Source: Pseudonocardia sp. SCN 73-27 (GTDB lineage: Bacteria; Actinomycetota; Actinomycetes; Mycobacteriales; Pseudonocardiaceae). From it: 44,257 nucleotides of DNA. The notes beneath the pieces are model-generated. The model was not told the DNA's origin and did not search any database. It saw nothing but the letters and a program-made list of their open reading frames with translations. Made by a program: the position numbers and the translations under genes. Of this stretch, positions 8,038 through 16,776 are shown in pieces. The stretch spans positions 241,728 through 285,984 of the forward strand of contig MEGH01000006.1 of NCBI GenBank assembly GCA_001725415.1, written 5' to 3'. The stretch's first letter is position 1. Every line of letters starts with the position of its first letter.

Positions 8038-9675
8038 ATGTCCGAGTTGACCGGAGTCACCGACGTCCCCGCTCCGCGCAACGAGCCCGTCCTCGGGTAC
8101 GCGCCCGGCAGCCCCGAACGCGACGCGCTGGCAGCGCGGCTCGCCGAGCTGGGCGGCACCGAGCACGACCTCACCGGCACCGTCGGCGGGCGGCAGCGGA
8201 TGGGTGGGGGCGAGCGGATCGACGTCGTGTCCCCGCACCGCCGTCGCCGCGTCCTCGGGGTGTCGGCTCAGGCCACCGCCGCCGATGTGCAGGCGGCCGT
8301 CGACGCGGCCCGCGACGCCGCGCCTGCCTGGCGCGACCTGCCCTTCGACGAGCGCGCCGCCGTCTTCCTGCGTGCCGCCGACCTGCTGGCCGGGCCGTGG
8401 CGGCACACCCTCAACGCGGCGACGATGCTCGGCCAGTCGAAGTCGGTGCAGCAGGCCGAGATCGACTCCGCGTGCGAGCTGATCGACTTCTGGCGCTGGA
8501 ACGTCCACTGTGCCCGGCGCGTGATCGCGGAGCAGCCCGTGTCGTCGCCGGGGGTGTGGAACCGGTTCGATCACCGCCCGCTGGAAGGCTTCGTCCTCGC
8601 GATCACCCCGTTCAACTTCACCGCGATCGCCGGGAACCTGCCGACGGCGCCGGCGCTGATGGGCAACACCGTCGTCTGGAAGCCGAGCCCCACCCAGACC
8701 CTCGCCGCCTGGTACACGATGCGGCTGCTGGAGGCGGCAGGCCTACCGCCCGGGGTGATCGACATGGTCACCGGCGACGGGGCCGCGGTCTCCGAGGTCG
8801 CCCTCACCTCGCCCGACCTGGCCGGGGTGCACTTCACCGGCTCGACGGCGACGTTCCGGCACCTGTGGCAGTCGGTCGCGGGCAACCTGGACCGCTACCG
8901 CGCCTATCCGCGGCTCGTCGGCGAGACCGGCGGCAAGGACTTCGTCGTCGCCCACCCCAGCGCCGACCCGGACGCCCTGGTCACCGCGCTGGTCCGCGGC
9001 GGGTTCGAGTACCAGGGGCAGAAGTGCTCGGCCGCGTCGCGGGCGTTCGTGCCGGCGTCGTTGTGGACCGCCGGCGTCCGTGACGCGTTGGCCGACACCA
9101 CCCGCGCCATCTCGTTCGGCGACGTCGAGGACCTGTCGACGTTCGGCGGGGCGGTCATCGACGGCCGCGCCTACGACCGGCTGGCGAAGGTCCTGGGCAC
9201 CGTCGACGCGCTGGAGGTCCTCGCCGGTGGCGGCTGCGACGATGCCGAGGGCTGGTTCGTCGAGCCCACGGTGCTCGTCGGCGACGACCCCACCCACGAG
9301 GTGTTCACGACGGAGCTGTTCGGGCCGGTGCTGGCCGTCCACGTGTGGGACGACTCCGCGCCCGGTGCGTGGGAGCGGATGCTGACGACCGTCGACACCG
9401 CGACGCCCTACGCCCTGACCGGGTCGGTGTTCGCGACGGACCGCGCCGCCGTCGTGGCCGCCGAGACGGCGCTGCGCTTCGCCGCCGGCAACTTCTACGT
9501 CAACGACAAGCCGACCGGTGCCGTCGTCGGCCAGCAGCCGTTCGGCGGGGCCCGGGCCTCGGGCACCAACGACAAGGCCGGCTCGATCTACAACCTGCAG
9601 CGGTGGACGAGCCCGCGCGCGATCAAGGAGACGCTGGTGCCCCCGACCGACCACCGCTACCCGCACCAGGGCTGA
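8038..9675 (+). CDS. pruA: L-glutamate gamma-semialdehyde dehydrogenase
   Basis: A 545-residue aldehyde dehydrogenase of the 1-pyrroline-5-carboxylate dehydrogenase class. It oxidises glutamate semialdehyde to glutamate with NAD+ in proline catabolism. Family marks are AITPFNFTAIAGNLPTAPAL near residue 185, the catalytic Glu in RLVGETGGKDF, the catalytic Cys in EYQGQKCSAASRAF, TELFGPVLAVHV, and the C-terminal QQPFGGARASGTNDKAG. The partner proline dehydrogenase (putB) is not adjacent, so the pathway is split or the partner lies outside the window. The ATG at 8038 (MSELTGVTDVPAPRN) fits the usual family N-terminus. Confidence 0.95.
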   Translation: MSELTGVTDVPAPRNEPVLGYAPGSPERDALAARLAELGGTEHDLTGTVGGRQRMGGGERIDVVSPHRRRRVLGVSAQATAADVQAAVDAARDAAPAWRDLPFDERAAVFLRAADLLAGPWRHTLNAATMLGQSKSVQQAEIDSACELIDFWRWNVHCARRVIAEQPVSSPGVWNRFDHRPLEGFVLAITPFNFTAIAGNLPTAPALMGNTVVWKPSPTQTLAAWYTMRLLEAAGLPPGVIDMVTGDGAAVSEVALTSPDLAGVHFTGSTATFRHLWQSVAGNLDRYRAYPRLVGETGGKDFVVAHPSADPDALVTALVRGGFEYQGQKCSAASRAFVPASLWTAGVRDALADTTRAISFGDVEDLSTFGGAVIDGRAYDRLAKVLGTVDALEVLAGGGCDDAEGWFVEPTVLVGDDPTHEVFTTELFGPVLAVHVWDDSAPGAWERMLTTVDTATPYALTGSVFATDRAAVVAAETALRFAAGNFYVNDKPTGAVVGQQPFGGARASGTNDKAGSIYNLQRWTSPRAIKETLVPPTDHRYPHQG

Positions 9676-9741
9676 CAGCCCCTGCTCACGAGGTCCGACC
9701 AGGCCGCGCGCGGGCGCCGTTCCTGCAAGAACGGCCCAGGC

Positions 9742-11178
9742 TCAGAAGAACAGGTACGCGCCCTTGGACATCGAGAAGCCGTGCCCGCTGGAGCCGACCT
9801 TGCACTCGACGCCGGAGGTCCGGCTCGTGCACGTCACGTCGCCGACGCGCAGCGAGCGGCCGTAGTCCAGCACGGCGCCGGTGCCGAAGACGGTGTCGCC
9901 GTGGCAGGCGAAGGTGGGCCGGTCGGCGCCGGTCACGGACAGGGAGTCGCCCCAGACCTGCTGGCAGGTGGCGGGGCGGGCGGGGATCGTCGCCGGGTCC
10001 CAGGTGCTCTCGGCGATGTCGCAGCGCGCGGAGTTCGGTGTCATGTAGCAGGCGATGTTGTTCGACGGCGTGCTGAACCCCGTCGCGACCGGGGAGATGG
10101 TGACGTCGGCGGCGGCCACGGTGGTGGTCGGCGCCGACGTCGGGATGGTGACGCCCGTCGGCAGCGTCAGCGCGGTCGGCGGGATCGAGAGCCCGGTCGG
10201 GAACGTCGTCGGGGGTGTCGACGGGTCGTCGGAACCGGACCGCAGCGCGAGCACCAGGCCGCCGACCAGCGCGATGATCGCGGCGACGGCGCCGATGGCG
10301 AGGACGGGGGAGAACCGGCTGCGGGCCACGGGCAGCGGCGGCGTCGGCTCCAGCCGGGCGGGCAGCCAGCCGCTGGTGGGGCGGTCACGGTCACCGCCGA
10401 GCGCGTCGCGGATCTGGGCGGGCGTGGGCCTGCGGGCGGGGTCGCGGTCGAGGCACGCCCGCACGACGGACGCGATCGGAGCGGGCACGCCGGTGAGGTC
10501 GGGTTCGACGTTGGCGGCCCGGAACAGCAGGACAGCGGCCTCGCCCTGCCCGAACGGCGCCCGGCCGGTGGCCGCGTAGAGGAGCACGCCGCCGAGGGCG
10601 AACACGTCGGAGGCGGGCCCGGCGCGGCCGTGGGTGAGCACCTCCGGCGCGATGAACCCGGGCGTGCCGATGACGGCGCCGGTGCGGGTGAGGGTGGTGG
10701 CGTCGGCGGCGCGGGCGATGCCGAAGTCGATGACCTTGGGTCCGTCGTGGGCGAGCAGGACGTTGCCGGGCTTGAGGTCGCGGTGCACGACGCCGGCGGC
10801 GTGGATGGCGGCGAGCGCGTCGGCGAGCCCGATGCCCAGGCGCCGCACCGGTTCGGCGGGCATGGGTCCGTGTTCGCCGATCGCGTCGCGCAACGACGGC
10901 GCCGGCACGTACTCCGTCGCCATCCAGGGGGAGGGGGCGTCGGGGTCGGCGCCGAGCAGTGCGGCGGTGTAGGCGCCGTGGACGCGGGAGGCGGCGGCGA
11001 CCTCCTGCCGGAACCGGGCGCGGAACTCGGGGTCGTCGGCCAGGGCGGCGCGGACGACCTTGACGGCGGCCTCGCGCCCGTCGCGCGACCTGCCCAGATA
11101 GACGCGGCCCATGCCGCCCTCGCCGAGGACGCGGTGGATCGTGAACGGGCCGACCGACCGCGGGTCTGGTGCGGTCAT
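9742..11178 (-). CDS. Transmembrane Ser/Thr protein kinase with extracytoplasmic Cys domain
   Basis: A 478-residue PknB-type kinase. The glycine loop is GEGGMGRVYLG (19-29), the ATP lysine K40, the catalytic loop HRDLKPGNVLL with D134, the DFG motif D151 and the APE motif near 177-179; all are intact. One membrane helix spans about 291-312, followed by a Thr/Pro linker and a roughly 110-residue outer domain with six or more cysteines (NNIACYM, RCDI, TCQQVWG, FACHGD, TCTSRTSGVECK) resembling DUF6636-type domains. The outer domain probably senses a cell-envelope signal. The ATG overlaps the stop of the upstream lipoprotein gene as ATGA, which suggests obligate co-production. Confidence 0.9.
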   Translation of the reverse strand: MTAPDPRSVGPFTIHRVLGEGGMGRVYLGRSRDGREAAVKVVRAALADDPEFRARFRQEVAAASRVHGAYTAALLGADPDAPSPWMATEYVPAPSLRDAIGEHGPMPAEPVRRLGIGLADALAAIHAAGVVHRDLKPGNVLLAHDGPKVIDFGIARAADATTLTRTGAVIGTPGFIAPEVLTHGRAGPASDVFALGGVLLYAATGRAPFGQGEAAVLLFRAANVEPDLTGVPAPIASVVRACLDRDPARRPTPAQIRDALGGDRDRPTSGWLPARLEPTPPLPVARSRFSPVLAIGAVAAIIALVGGLVLALRSGSDDPSTPPTTFPTGLSIPPTALTLPTGVTIPTSAPTTTVAAADVTISPVATGFSTPSNNIACYMTPNSARCDIAESTWDPATIPARPATCQQVWGDSLSVTGADRPTFACHGDTVFGTGAVLDYGRSLRVGDVTCTSRTSGVECKVGSSGHGFSMSKGAYLFF

Positions 11179-11987
11179 CGCACCTCGGCCGCGGCGGGCG
11201 GCGTGATCGTGACCGGCGTGCCCCACGACTTGTAGACGCCGGTCATCGCGAGCGTGCCCATGCCGGGGAGCTCCTGACGCTGGCGGGTGCGGACGGGCCG
11301 GGTGTCGGCGTCGACCCAGAGCGTCGACGTGATGCGGGTGAGCCCGCTCGCGACCTGCTGTTCGAGCTGGGCGCGGACGGCGTCGTCGGGTTCGATCGTC
11401 GCGGCCCGGGTGAGGTCGACGACGAGGGTGTAGCGGATCGTCGCCACCCCGTCGACGGTCTCGTCGGACGCATCGGAGACGAGCGTGGCGTCGGCGTAGC
11501 GGGACAGGTTGGCCGTCGGGTCGGTGGTGTCGCCCAGCGCCTCCGCGATCGCGGCGCGCATCTTGTCGGCCTCGGTCGCCGCCGACGTCCCGCGCAGCCA
11601 CGGGGTGCCGCCGTCGATCGAACGCAGCCACACCTGGCCGTCGCGCAGCACGAATCCCGAGGTCTGGGGCCGGCCGCCGGGCCAGGTGATGGTCTGGTCG
11701 AGGGCGAGCGCGGGCGTCGGTCCTTCGAGGCTGACCGCGCCCTGCGCGCTGAACGTGACGGGCGCCGACCCGGTGACGTCACCCGCCACGGCCAGCTGGG
11801 CGGTCTTGTCGGCGGCGCGACGCTCGACGAGGACGTTGAGCAGCTGGGTCGCGTCGTAGTAGCGGGGCAGCCCGTTCTCGCTCGTGTCGTCGTCGGGTCC
11901 GGACCCGCACGCGGACGCGACGACCGCGACGACGGCGAGCAGGGTGAGCAGCACGGACCGGGGCCCTTGCACCGACCTCACCGCCAT
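11175..11987 (-). CDS. Lipoprotein coupled to the Ser/Thr kinase
   Basis: A 270-residue protein with a lipoprotein signal peptide and a lipobox, VASAC, ending at Cys27. The mature part resembles the LppX/LprAFG-like fold: alternating strands such as AQLAVAGDVTG, VRYTLVVDL-type segments and LWVDADTRPVRTRQ. Mycobacterial relatives bind lipids in a hydrophobic groove at the outer face of the membrane. Its stop overlaps the kinase start by four bases, so it may supply a ligand or partner to the kinase outer domain (inference). It lies 25 bases after rsgA on the same strand, which extends the aroA-rsgA operon. Confidence 0.8.
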   Translation of the reverse strand: MAVRSVQGPRSVLLTLLAVVAVVASACGSGPDDDTSENGLPRYYDATQLLNVLVERRAADKTAQLAVAGDVTGSAPVTFSAQGAVSLEGPTPALALDQTITWPGGRPQTSGFVLRDGQVWLRSIDGGTPWLRGTSAATEADKMRAAIAEALGDTTDPTANLSRYADATLVSDASDETVDGVATIRYTLVVDLTRAATIEPDDAVRAQLEQQVASGLTRITSTLWVDADTRPVRTRQRQELPGMGTLAMTGVYKSWGTPVTITPPAAAEVR

Positions 11988-12012
11988 GTCCCGGAACGCT
12001 AGCGAACGCCGG

Positions 12013-13014
12013 TCAGCGCAGGGCGACCAGGACCCGGCGCAGCGCCTCGAGCCGCGCGGGACGCAGCGCCCCGGCCGCGACGAGCGCGTCGAGGGCGCAC
12101 TCGGGGTCGGCGGGTGGGCCGAGGTGTCCGCATCCGCGCGGGCAGTCCTCCACGGCGGCGGCCATGTCGTCGAAGGCCGCGATGACCTCGTTCGACGTGA
12201 CGTGGGCGAGCCCGAACGACCGCACCCCGGGGGTGTCGACGACCCAGCCCTGCCCGTCGGGCAGCGGCAACGCGAGCGCGGCGGTGGTGGTGTGCCGGCC
12301 CTTGCCGACGCCCGACACGACCCCGACGGCGCGCTCGGCGTCGGGGACGAGCGCGTTGACCAGCGTCGACTTGCCGACGCCCGAGTGCCCCACGAGCGCC
12401 GACACCTTCCCCGCCAGTAGCGCGGCGAGCTCGTCCGGCGGCTGGTCGCGGCGGGTGACGACGACCGGGAACTCCAGCTCGGCGTAGGTCGACGCGAACG
12501 GCCCGGGATCGGCGAGGTCCGACTTGGTCAGGCACAGGACCGGGGTGAGCCCACCCGCGAAGGCTGCGACCAGACACCGGTCGACGAACCCCGTCCGCGG
12601 CTCCGGATCCGCCAGCGCCGTCACGATGACGAGCTGTGCGGCGTTGGCGACGACGATCCGCTCGTAGGGGTCGGTGTCGTCGGCGGTGCGGCGCAGCACG
12701 GTGTCGCGGTCCTCGACGCGGACGATGCGCGCCAGCGTGTCGACGGTGCCGGACACGTCGCCCGAGAGCCCGACCCGGTCGCCGACGACGATGGGCGTGC
12801 GGCCCAGCTCCCGGGCCCGCATCGCGATGACCGGCGGGCGGGCGGCGTCGCCGTCGGGCGCGCAGGTCCAGCGGCCCCGGTCGACGCCGACGACCATCGC
12901 CTCGGCCGCGTCGGCGTGCTCGGGGCGGCGCTTGCTGCGCGGCCGTGACCCCCTGCGGCCCGGCCGGACCCGGACATCGGTCTCGTCGTACTCGCGTGCC
13001 CGCCCCGGAGTCAT
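12013..13014 (-). CDS. rsgA: Ribosome small-subunit-dependent GTPase A
   Basis: A 333-residue circularly permuted GTPase that helps late 30S subunit maturation. The motifs run in the permuted order: G4 TKSD near residue 166, then G1 GHSGVGKST near 212, then G3 DTPG near 258. An OB-like N-terminal domain precedes them (VVGDRVGL), and a C-terminal zinc knuckle carries CPRGCGH and a later Cys in PECAL. The basic N-terminus (RRGSRPRSKRRPEH) is longer than in enterobacterial RsgA, as in actinobacteria. The ATG at 13014 is four bases from the aroA stop, so the two genes are almost certainly one transcript. Confidence 0.93.
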   Translation of the reverse strand: MTPGRAREYDETDVRVRPGRRGSRPRSKRRPEHADAAEAMVVGVDRGRWTCAPDGDAARPPVIAMRARELGRTPIVVGDRVGLSGDVSGTVDTLARIVRVEDRDTVLRRTADDTDPYERIVVANAAQLVIVTALADPEPRTGFVDRCLVAAFAGGLTPVLCLTKSDLADPGPFASTYAELEFPVVVTRRDQPPDELAALLAGKVSALVGHSGVGKSTLVNALVPDAERAVGVVSGVGKGRHTTTAALALPLPDGQGWVVDTPGVRSFGLAHVTSNEVIAAFDDMAAAVEDCPRGCGHLGPPADPECALDALVAAGALRPARLEALRRVLVALR

Positions 13015-13018
13015 CGAC

Positions 13019-14284
13019 TCATCCGACCAGCGCCGCCCAGCTGCCCGGGAAGTCGGGGAAGGTCTTGCTCGTCGCGCCGATGTCGTCGATCTCGACACCG
13101 GGGACGACGAGCCCGACCAGCGCACCGGCCGTCGCCATACGGTGGTCGGCATAGGCGCGCCACGGCCGGTCGGTGGGCGCGGTGAGCGTGGCCGGGCGGA
13201 TCTCCAGGCCGTCGGGGGTCTCGTCGACGTCCCCGCCGAGCGCGGTGATCTCCGCGGCCAGCGCGGCGATCCGGTCGGTCTCGTGGCCACGCAGGTGCGC
13301 CACCCCGCGCAGCCGCGACGGCGTGGAGGCCAGCGCCGCGACGGCCGCGACCGTGGGGGTCAGCTCGCCGACGTCGTGCAGGTCGACGTCGACACCGCGC
13401 AGCACGTCGGGGCCGGTGACGGTGAGACCGTCCGCCCCGGACGAGACGGTACAGCCGAACTCGCGCAGCACCGGCAGGATGCCGATGCCCGGCTGCGTCG
13501 ACTCCGCCGGCCAGCCCGCGACGGTGACCGTGCCCGCGGTGACCGCCGCGGCCGCGAGGAACACCGAGGCATTGGACAGGTCGGGCTCGACCACCCAGTG
13601 CTTCGGGTCGATCTGCCCGGGCTCGACGCGCCACGTGTTCGGCTCGGAGTCGTCCACGACGACGCCCGCCTGGCGCAGCATCGCGACCGTCATGTCGATG
13701 TGCGGCAGCGACGGGACCGGCTTGCCGTCGTGGTGGACGACGACGCCCTTGTCGAACAGCGCCGCCGACAGCAGCAGCCCCGACACGAACTGCGACGACT
13801 CCGACGCGTCGATCGTGACCGTGCCGCCGTCGATCCCGCACTCGCCGACCACGACGAACGGCAGCGAGTCGCCGACGATGACCGCGCCCAGCGAGCGCAG
13901 CGCGTCCAGCACCGGGCCCATCGGGCGCTCCCGGGCGCGCTCGTCGCCGTCGAACCGCACGACGCCCTCGACCAGCGTCGCCGCCGGCGGCATGAACCGC
14001 ATGACCGTGCCCGCCAGGCCGCAGTCGATCGACCCGGCCGCCAGACCCGCGTGCCGGTCGACGGTGATGCGCTCGCCGTCGACGTCGATCGGGACGTGCA
14101 TGGCACGCAGCCCATCGACCATCAGCATGGTGTCGCGCGTCGCCGGGGCGCCGTCGACCGAGGCGGGCCCGCCCGAGAGGGCGGCGAGCAGGATCGCCCG
14201 GTTGGTCATCGACTTCGAGCCCGGCACGGTGACCCGGCCGTGGACGGGTGCGGTCGCGTGCGGGGCGGGCCAGGTGCTGGTCAC
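13019..14284 (-). CDS. aroA: 3-phosphoshikimate 1-carboxyvinyltransferase (EPSP synthase)
   Basis: A 421-residue shikimate-pathway enzyme that joins phosphoenolpyruvate to shikimate 3-phosphate. Visible family motifs are [17 protein letters not shown] (substrate Lys, Ser and Arg) near residues 20-36, [12 protein letters not shown] near 89-100 (the PEP-site loop), [13 protein letters not shown] near 163, LRGHETDRI and [14 protein letters not shown] near the C-terminus. The loop has Val where many enzymes have Ala, as in other actinobacterial AroA proteins. The start is GTG at 14284. It is divergent from the SRAP gene, with 39 bases between, so the two promoters must overlap. It heads the aroA-rsgA-lipoprotein-kinase unit. 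Confidence 0.95.
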   Translation of the reverse strand: MTSTWPAPHATAPVHGRVTVPGSKSMTNRAILLAALSGGPASVDGAPATRDTMLMVDGLRAMHVPIDVDGERITVDRHAGLAAGSIDCGLAGTVMRFMPPAATLVEGVVRFDGDERARERPMGPVLDALRSLGAVIVGDSLPFVVVGECGIDGGTVTIDASESSQFVSGLLLSAALFDKGVVVHHDGKPVPSLPHIDMTVAMLRQAGVVVDDSEPNTWRVEPGQIDPKHWVVEPDLSNASVFLAAAAVTAGTVTVAGWPAESTQPGIGILPVLREFGCTVSSGADGLTVTGPDVLRGVDVDLHDVGELTPTVAAVAALASTPSRLRGVAHLRGHETDRIAALAAEITALGGDVDETPDGLEIRPATLTAPTDRPWRAYADHRMATAGALVGLVVPGVEIDDIGATSKTFPDFPGSWAALVG

Positions 14285-14323
14285 GACGTCATGGTTTCAC
14301 GGGAGGCGTGGAACGATGGAGGC

Positions 14324-15136
14324 ATGTGCGGCCGCTACTCCTCCACGAAGGCCCCCGCCGACCTCGCCGACGAGTTCAAGGCCGTCGACGCCACCGAGGA
14401 CGAGGGCACGCCCGACTTCAACGTGGCTCCCACCAAACAGGTCACGACGGTCGTCGAACGCCATCCCCGCGACGACGACGGCGAGCCGATCCGCGACGAG
14501 ACGCAGCGGACGCTGCGCCGGGTGAAGTGGGGGCTCGTGCCGTCGTGGTCGAAGGACGCGTCGGGCGGCGCCCGGATGATCAATGCGCGTTCGGAGACCG
14601 CGGCCGACAAGCCCGCGTTCCGCCGGGCCCTGGCGTCGCGACGCTGCATCCTGCCCGCCGACGGCTGGTACGAGTGGCAGCGCCGCGACACCGACACCGG
14701 CAAGACCAAGCAGCCGTACTTCACCTGCTACCGGGACGGGTCGTCGATCGCGATGGCCGGTATCTGGGAGTACTGGAAGCCGAAGGACGCGGCGCTGCTC
14801 GAGGAGTACCCCGACGGCCTGGTCACCGTCGCCGTCCTGACGACGGAGGCGGTCGGCGACCTCGCCGACATCCACGACCGGATGCCGCTGGTGCTCGACC
14901 CGGCCGACTGGGACGCCTGGCTGAACCCGGACGCCGATGCGAAGGACGCCTCGGTGGCCCGGCTGCTGGCCCCGCCGTCGGCCACGCTGGTCGACCGGAT
15001 GGAGCTGCGGCCCGTCTCGAACCGGGTGAACAACGTCCGCAACAACGGCCCCGAGCTGCTGGAACCGCTGCGGGCCGAGGACGTCGACGAGGCGCTGCAG
15101 CTCGACCTGCTGAACTCGGGGAAGAACCCGGAATGA
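14324..15136 (+). CDS. SRAP-domain (HMCES/YedK) abasic-site DNA-protein crosslink protein
   Basis: A 270-residue SOS response-associated peptidase family protein. The catalytic Cys2 is present directly after the initiator Met (MCGRYSS), and the other conserved residues are Asn in INARSET, Glu in ADGWYEWQ and His in IHDRMPLVL. The family forms a thiazolidine crosslink with abasic sites in single-stranded DNA and protects them from strand breakage. A GGAGG ribosome site lies just before the ATG. Its stop overlaps the next gene as ATGA. A SRAP gene beside aroA is also remembered in M. tuberculosis (Rv3226c-Rv3227). Confidence 0.93.
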   Translation: MCGRYSSTKAPADLADEFKAVDATEDEGTPDFNVAPTKQVTTVVERHPRDDDGEPIRDETQRTLRRVKWGLVPSWSKDASGGARMINARSETAADKPAFRRALASRRCILPADGWYEWQRRDTDTGKTKQPYFTCYRDGSSIAMAGIWEYWKPKDAALLEEYPDGLVTVAVLTTEAVGDLADIHDRMPLVLDPADWDAWLNPDADAKDASVARLLAPPSATLVDRMELRPVSNRVNNVRNNGPELLEPLRAEDVDEALQLDLLNSGKNPE

Positions 15137-15747
15137 CCGTCACGGCGGGCGAGGTCCGGGAGGTCGAGACCCCGCACGGCCCGGCCCGCGTGCACCTCGT
15201 GCCCGGCGAGGGCCGGGGCGTGTTGCTCATCGGCCACGGCGCCGGGGGCGGGGTGTCCGCACCCGACATCGTCGCGGCCGCCGGTGTCGCCGGGGCCATG
15301 GGCCTGCACGTCGGGCTCGTCGAACAGCCGTACCGGGTCGCCGGCCGCCGCGCGCCCGCCCCGGCGGCGCAGCTCGACGCCGCCTGGACCGTCGTCTGCG
15401 CCGACGTCCGTGGCCTCTGGGGCGACACGCCGTTCCTGGTGGGGGGACGCAGCTCGGGCGCCCGCGTCGCCTGCCGGACCGCGGCCGCCGCCGGTGCCGA
15501 CGGCGTCCTCTGCCTCGCGTTCCCGGAGCATCCGCCCGGCAGGCCGGAGAAGACCCGTGCCCCCGAGATCGACGCCGTCACCGTCCCCGTGCTCGTCGTC
15601 CAGGGGGAGCGGGACCCCTTCGGCCGCCCCGGCCCCGCACCGAACCGCGAGGTCGTCGTCATCCGGGGCGACCACTCGCTGAAGTCCGATGTCAACGGGC
15701 TCCGCGGGGCTGTCGAGTCCTGGTTGGAGGATCGACTGCAGGGCTAG
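15133..15747 (+). CDS. Alpha/beta-hydrolase (KANL3/Tex30-like)
   Basis: A 204-residue protein of the small KANL3/Tex30 or dienelactone-hydrolase-like group. The oxyanion region is LIGHGAGGGVSAPD near residues 32-45, the nucleophile elbow is VGGRSSGARVA near 101-111 (serine in GRSSG), an acidic residue follows in VVQGERDPFG and the catalytic His is in IRGDHSLK. The lid is very short. The substrate is unknown. It starts inside the stop of the SRAP gene (ATGA), so the two are translationally coupled; whether it shares a DNA-repair role cannot be told from sequence. Confidence 0.82.
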   Translation: MTVTAGEVREVETPHGPARVHLVPGEGRGVLLIGHGAGGGVSAPDIVAAAGVAGAMGLHVGLVEQPYRVAGRRAPAPAAQLDAAWTVVCADVRGLWGDTPFLVGGRSSGARVACRTAAAAGADGVLCLAFPEHPPGRPEKTRAPEIDAVTVPVLVVQGERDPFGRPGPAPNREVVVIRGDHSLKSDVNGLRGAVESWLEDRLQG

Positions 15748-15782
15748 GGTTCGTCCCGTTCGCGACGAGGCGAGGGGGAGCC

Positions 15783-16097
15783 ATGCTGATCACGACGATG
15801 AACGACGTTCCGGGCCGCACGGTCCAGCACGTGCACGGCGAGGTGTTCGGGCTGACCGTCAGGTCCCGCCACGTCGGGTCCCAGATCGGCGCGGCGCTCA
15901 AGTCGCTGGCCGGTGGCGAGCTCAAGGGCATGACGAAGAACCTGGAGGCCAGCCGCCAGGAGGCGATCGACCGGCTCACCACGGCGGCGGAGGCAATGGG
16001 CGCCAACGCGATCGTCGCGATGCGGTTCGACACCACGGAGATGGGCGACAACTGGACCGAGGTGTGCGCATACGGCACGGCCTGCACCGTCGTCTGA
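15783..16097 (+). CDS. YbjQ/UPF0145 heavy-metal-binding-domain family protein
   Basis: A 104-residue protein that fits the YbjQ family over its full length. The signature stretches are MLITTMNDVPGRTVQ at the start, EVFGLTVRSRHVG, SRQEAIDRLTTAAEAMGANAIVAMRFDTTEMG in the middle, and an alternating beta end. The family forms a pentameric ring and is annotated as metal-binding, but no function is established. A strong ribosome site (GAGGGGGAG) precedes the ATG. It ends eight bases before the convergent YbaK gene. Confidence 0.88.
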   Translation: MLITTMNDVPGRTVQHVHGEVFGLTVRSRHVGSQIGAALKSLAGGELKGMTKNLEASRQEAIDRLTTAAEAMGANAIVAMRFDTTEMGDNWTEVCAYGTACTVV

Positions 16098-16105
16098 CGG
16101 AGGAC

Positions 16106-16582
16106 TCAGGGCGCCGAGATCGGTGCGACGGTGGCGTTCGCGGCGGCGGCCAGGTCGGACGGGGCGAGCTCGACCTCCAGCCCGCGACGGCCGCCGCTGC
16201 AGAACACGGTGTCGAAGTTGCCCGCCGACGCGTCGAGGACCGTGCGCAGGCGTTTGCGCTGTCCCAGCGGGGAGATGCCGCCCGCGACGTAGCCGGTGGC
16301 GCGCTCGGCGTCGGCCACCTCGGCCATCCTCGCCCGCTTGCCGCCGACCGCGGCGGCGAGCGCCTTGAGGTCGAGGCTGCCCGCGACCGGGACTATCCCG
16401 ACGGTGAGGACACCGTCGACGTCGGCCACCAGCGTCTTGAACACCCGGCCGGGGTCGACGCCCATGGCCTCGGCGGCCTCGGTGCCGTAGGCCTGCCCGT
16501 CGCCGTGGACGTAGGTGTGCACGGTGTGCGCGATCTTCTGCTTGGTGAGCAGCGCCGTCGCGGGCGTTCCCTTCCCGGCCAC
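16106..16582 (-). CDS. ybaK: Cys-tRNA(Pro)/Cys-tRNA(Cys) deacylase YbaK
   Basis: A 158-residue YbaK/EbsC-type editing protein that hydrolyses cysteine mischarged on tRNA(Pro). Family features include [19 protein letters not shown] at the N-terminus, the catalytic Lys in RVFKTLVA near residue 49, [21 protein letters not shown], and the glycine-rich [20 protein letters not shown] loop near residues 97-116. The C-terminal [17 protein letters not shown] is typical. It is cytoplasmic. Its start faces the SigR promoter region with only about 28 bases to the -35 element. Confidence 0.92.
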   Translation of the reverse strand: MAGKGTPATALLTKQKIAHTVHTYVHGDGQAYGTEAAEAMGVDPGRVFKTLVADVDGVLTVGIVPVAGSLDLKALAAAVGGKRARMAEVADAERATGYVAGGISPLGQRKRLRTVLDASAGNFDTVFCSGGRRGLEVELAPSDLAAAANATVAPISAP

Positions 16583-16609
16583 GCTGTGAGACTAAGCGTG
16601 CCGGGAATG

Positions 16610-16635
16610 GGAATCCGGGACGGGAGGGTCGCGTT
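16610..16635 (+). promoter_or_regulatory. SigR/SigH-type autoregulatory promoter GGAAT-N18-GTT
   Basis: GGAAT at 16610-16614 and GTT at 16633-16635 are separated by exactly 18 bases, the consensus for the thiol-stress sigma factor SigR of Streptomyces and SigH of mycobacteria. It lies upstream of sigR, so autoregulation is expected. Transcription should start around 16641-16645, which coincides with an in-frame GTG at 16645. Confidence 0.75.
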
Positions 16636-16776
16636 CGACAAAACGTGACGCACGCAGTGATGGACCCGCCCACACGGGGGAGGGGCGTACCCTTCCCCGC
16701 AGACCTGACCACGGGCGACGTGGTGGGGCACGACCTGTTCCCGGGGGTGACGAGCCCCCGGCCCGGAAGGAGCGCG

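Noticed and set aside
13019-14284. AroA variant conferring glyphosate resistance
   Set aside because: The active-site loop LAGTVMRF matches other actinobacterial class I-like enzymes and offers no specific evidence of resistance.
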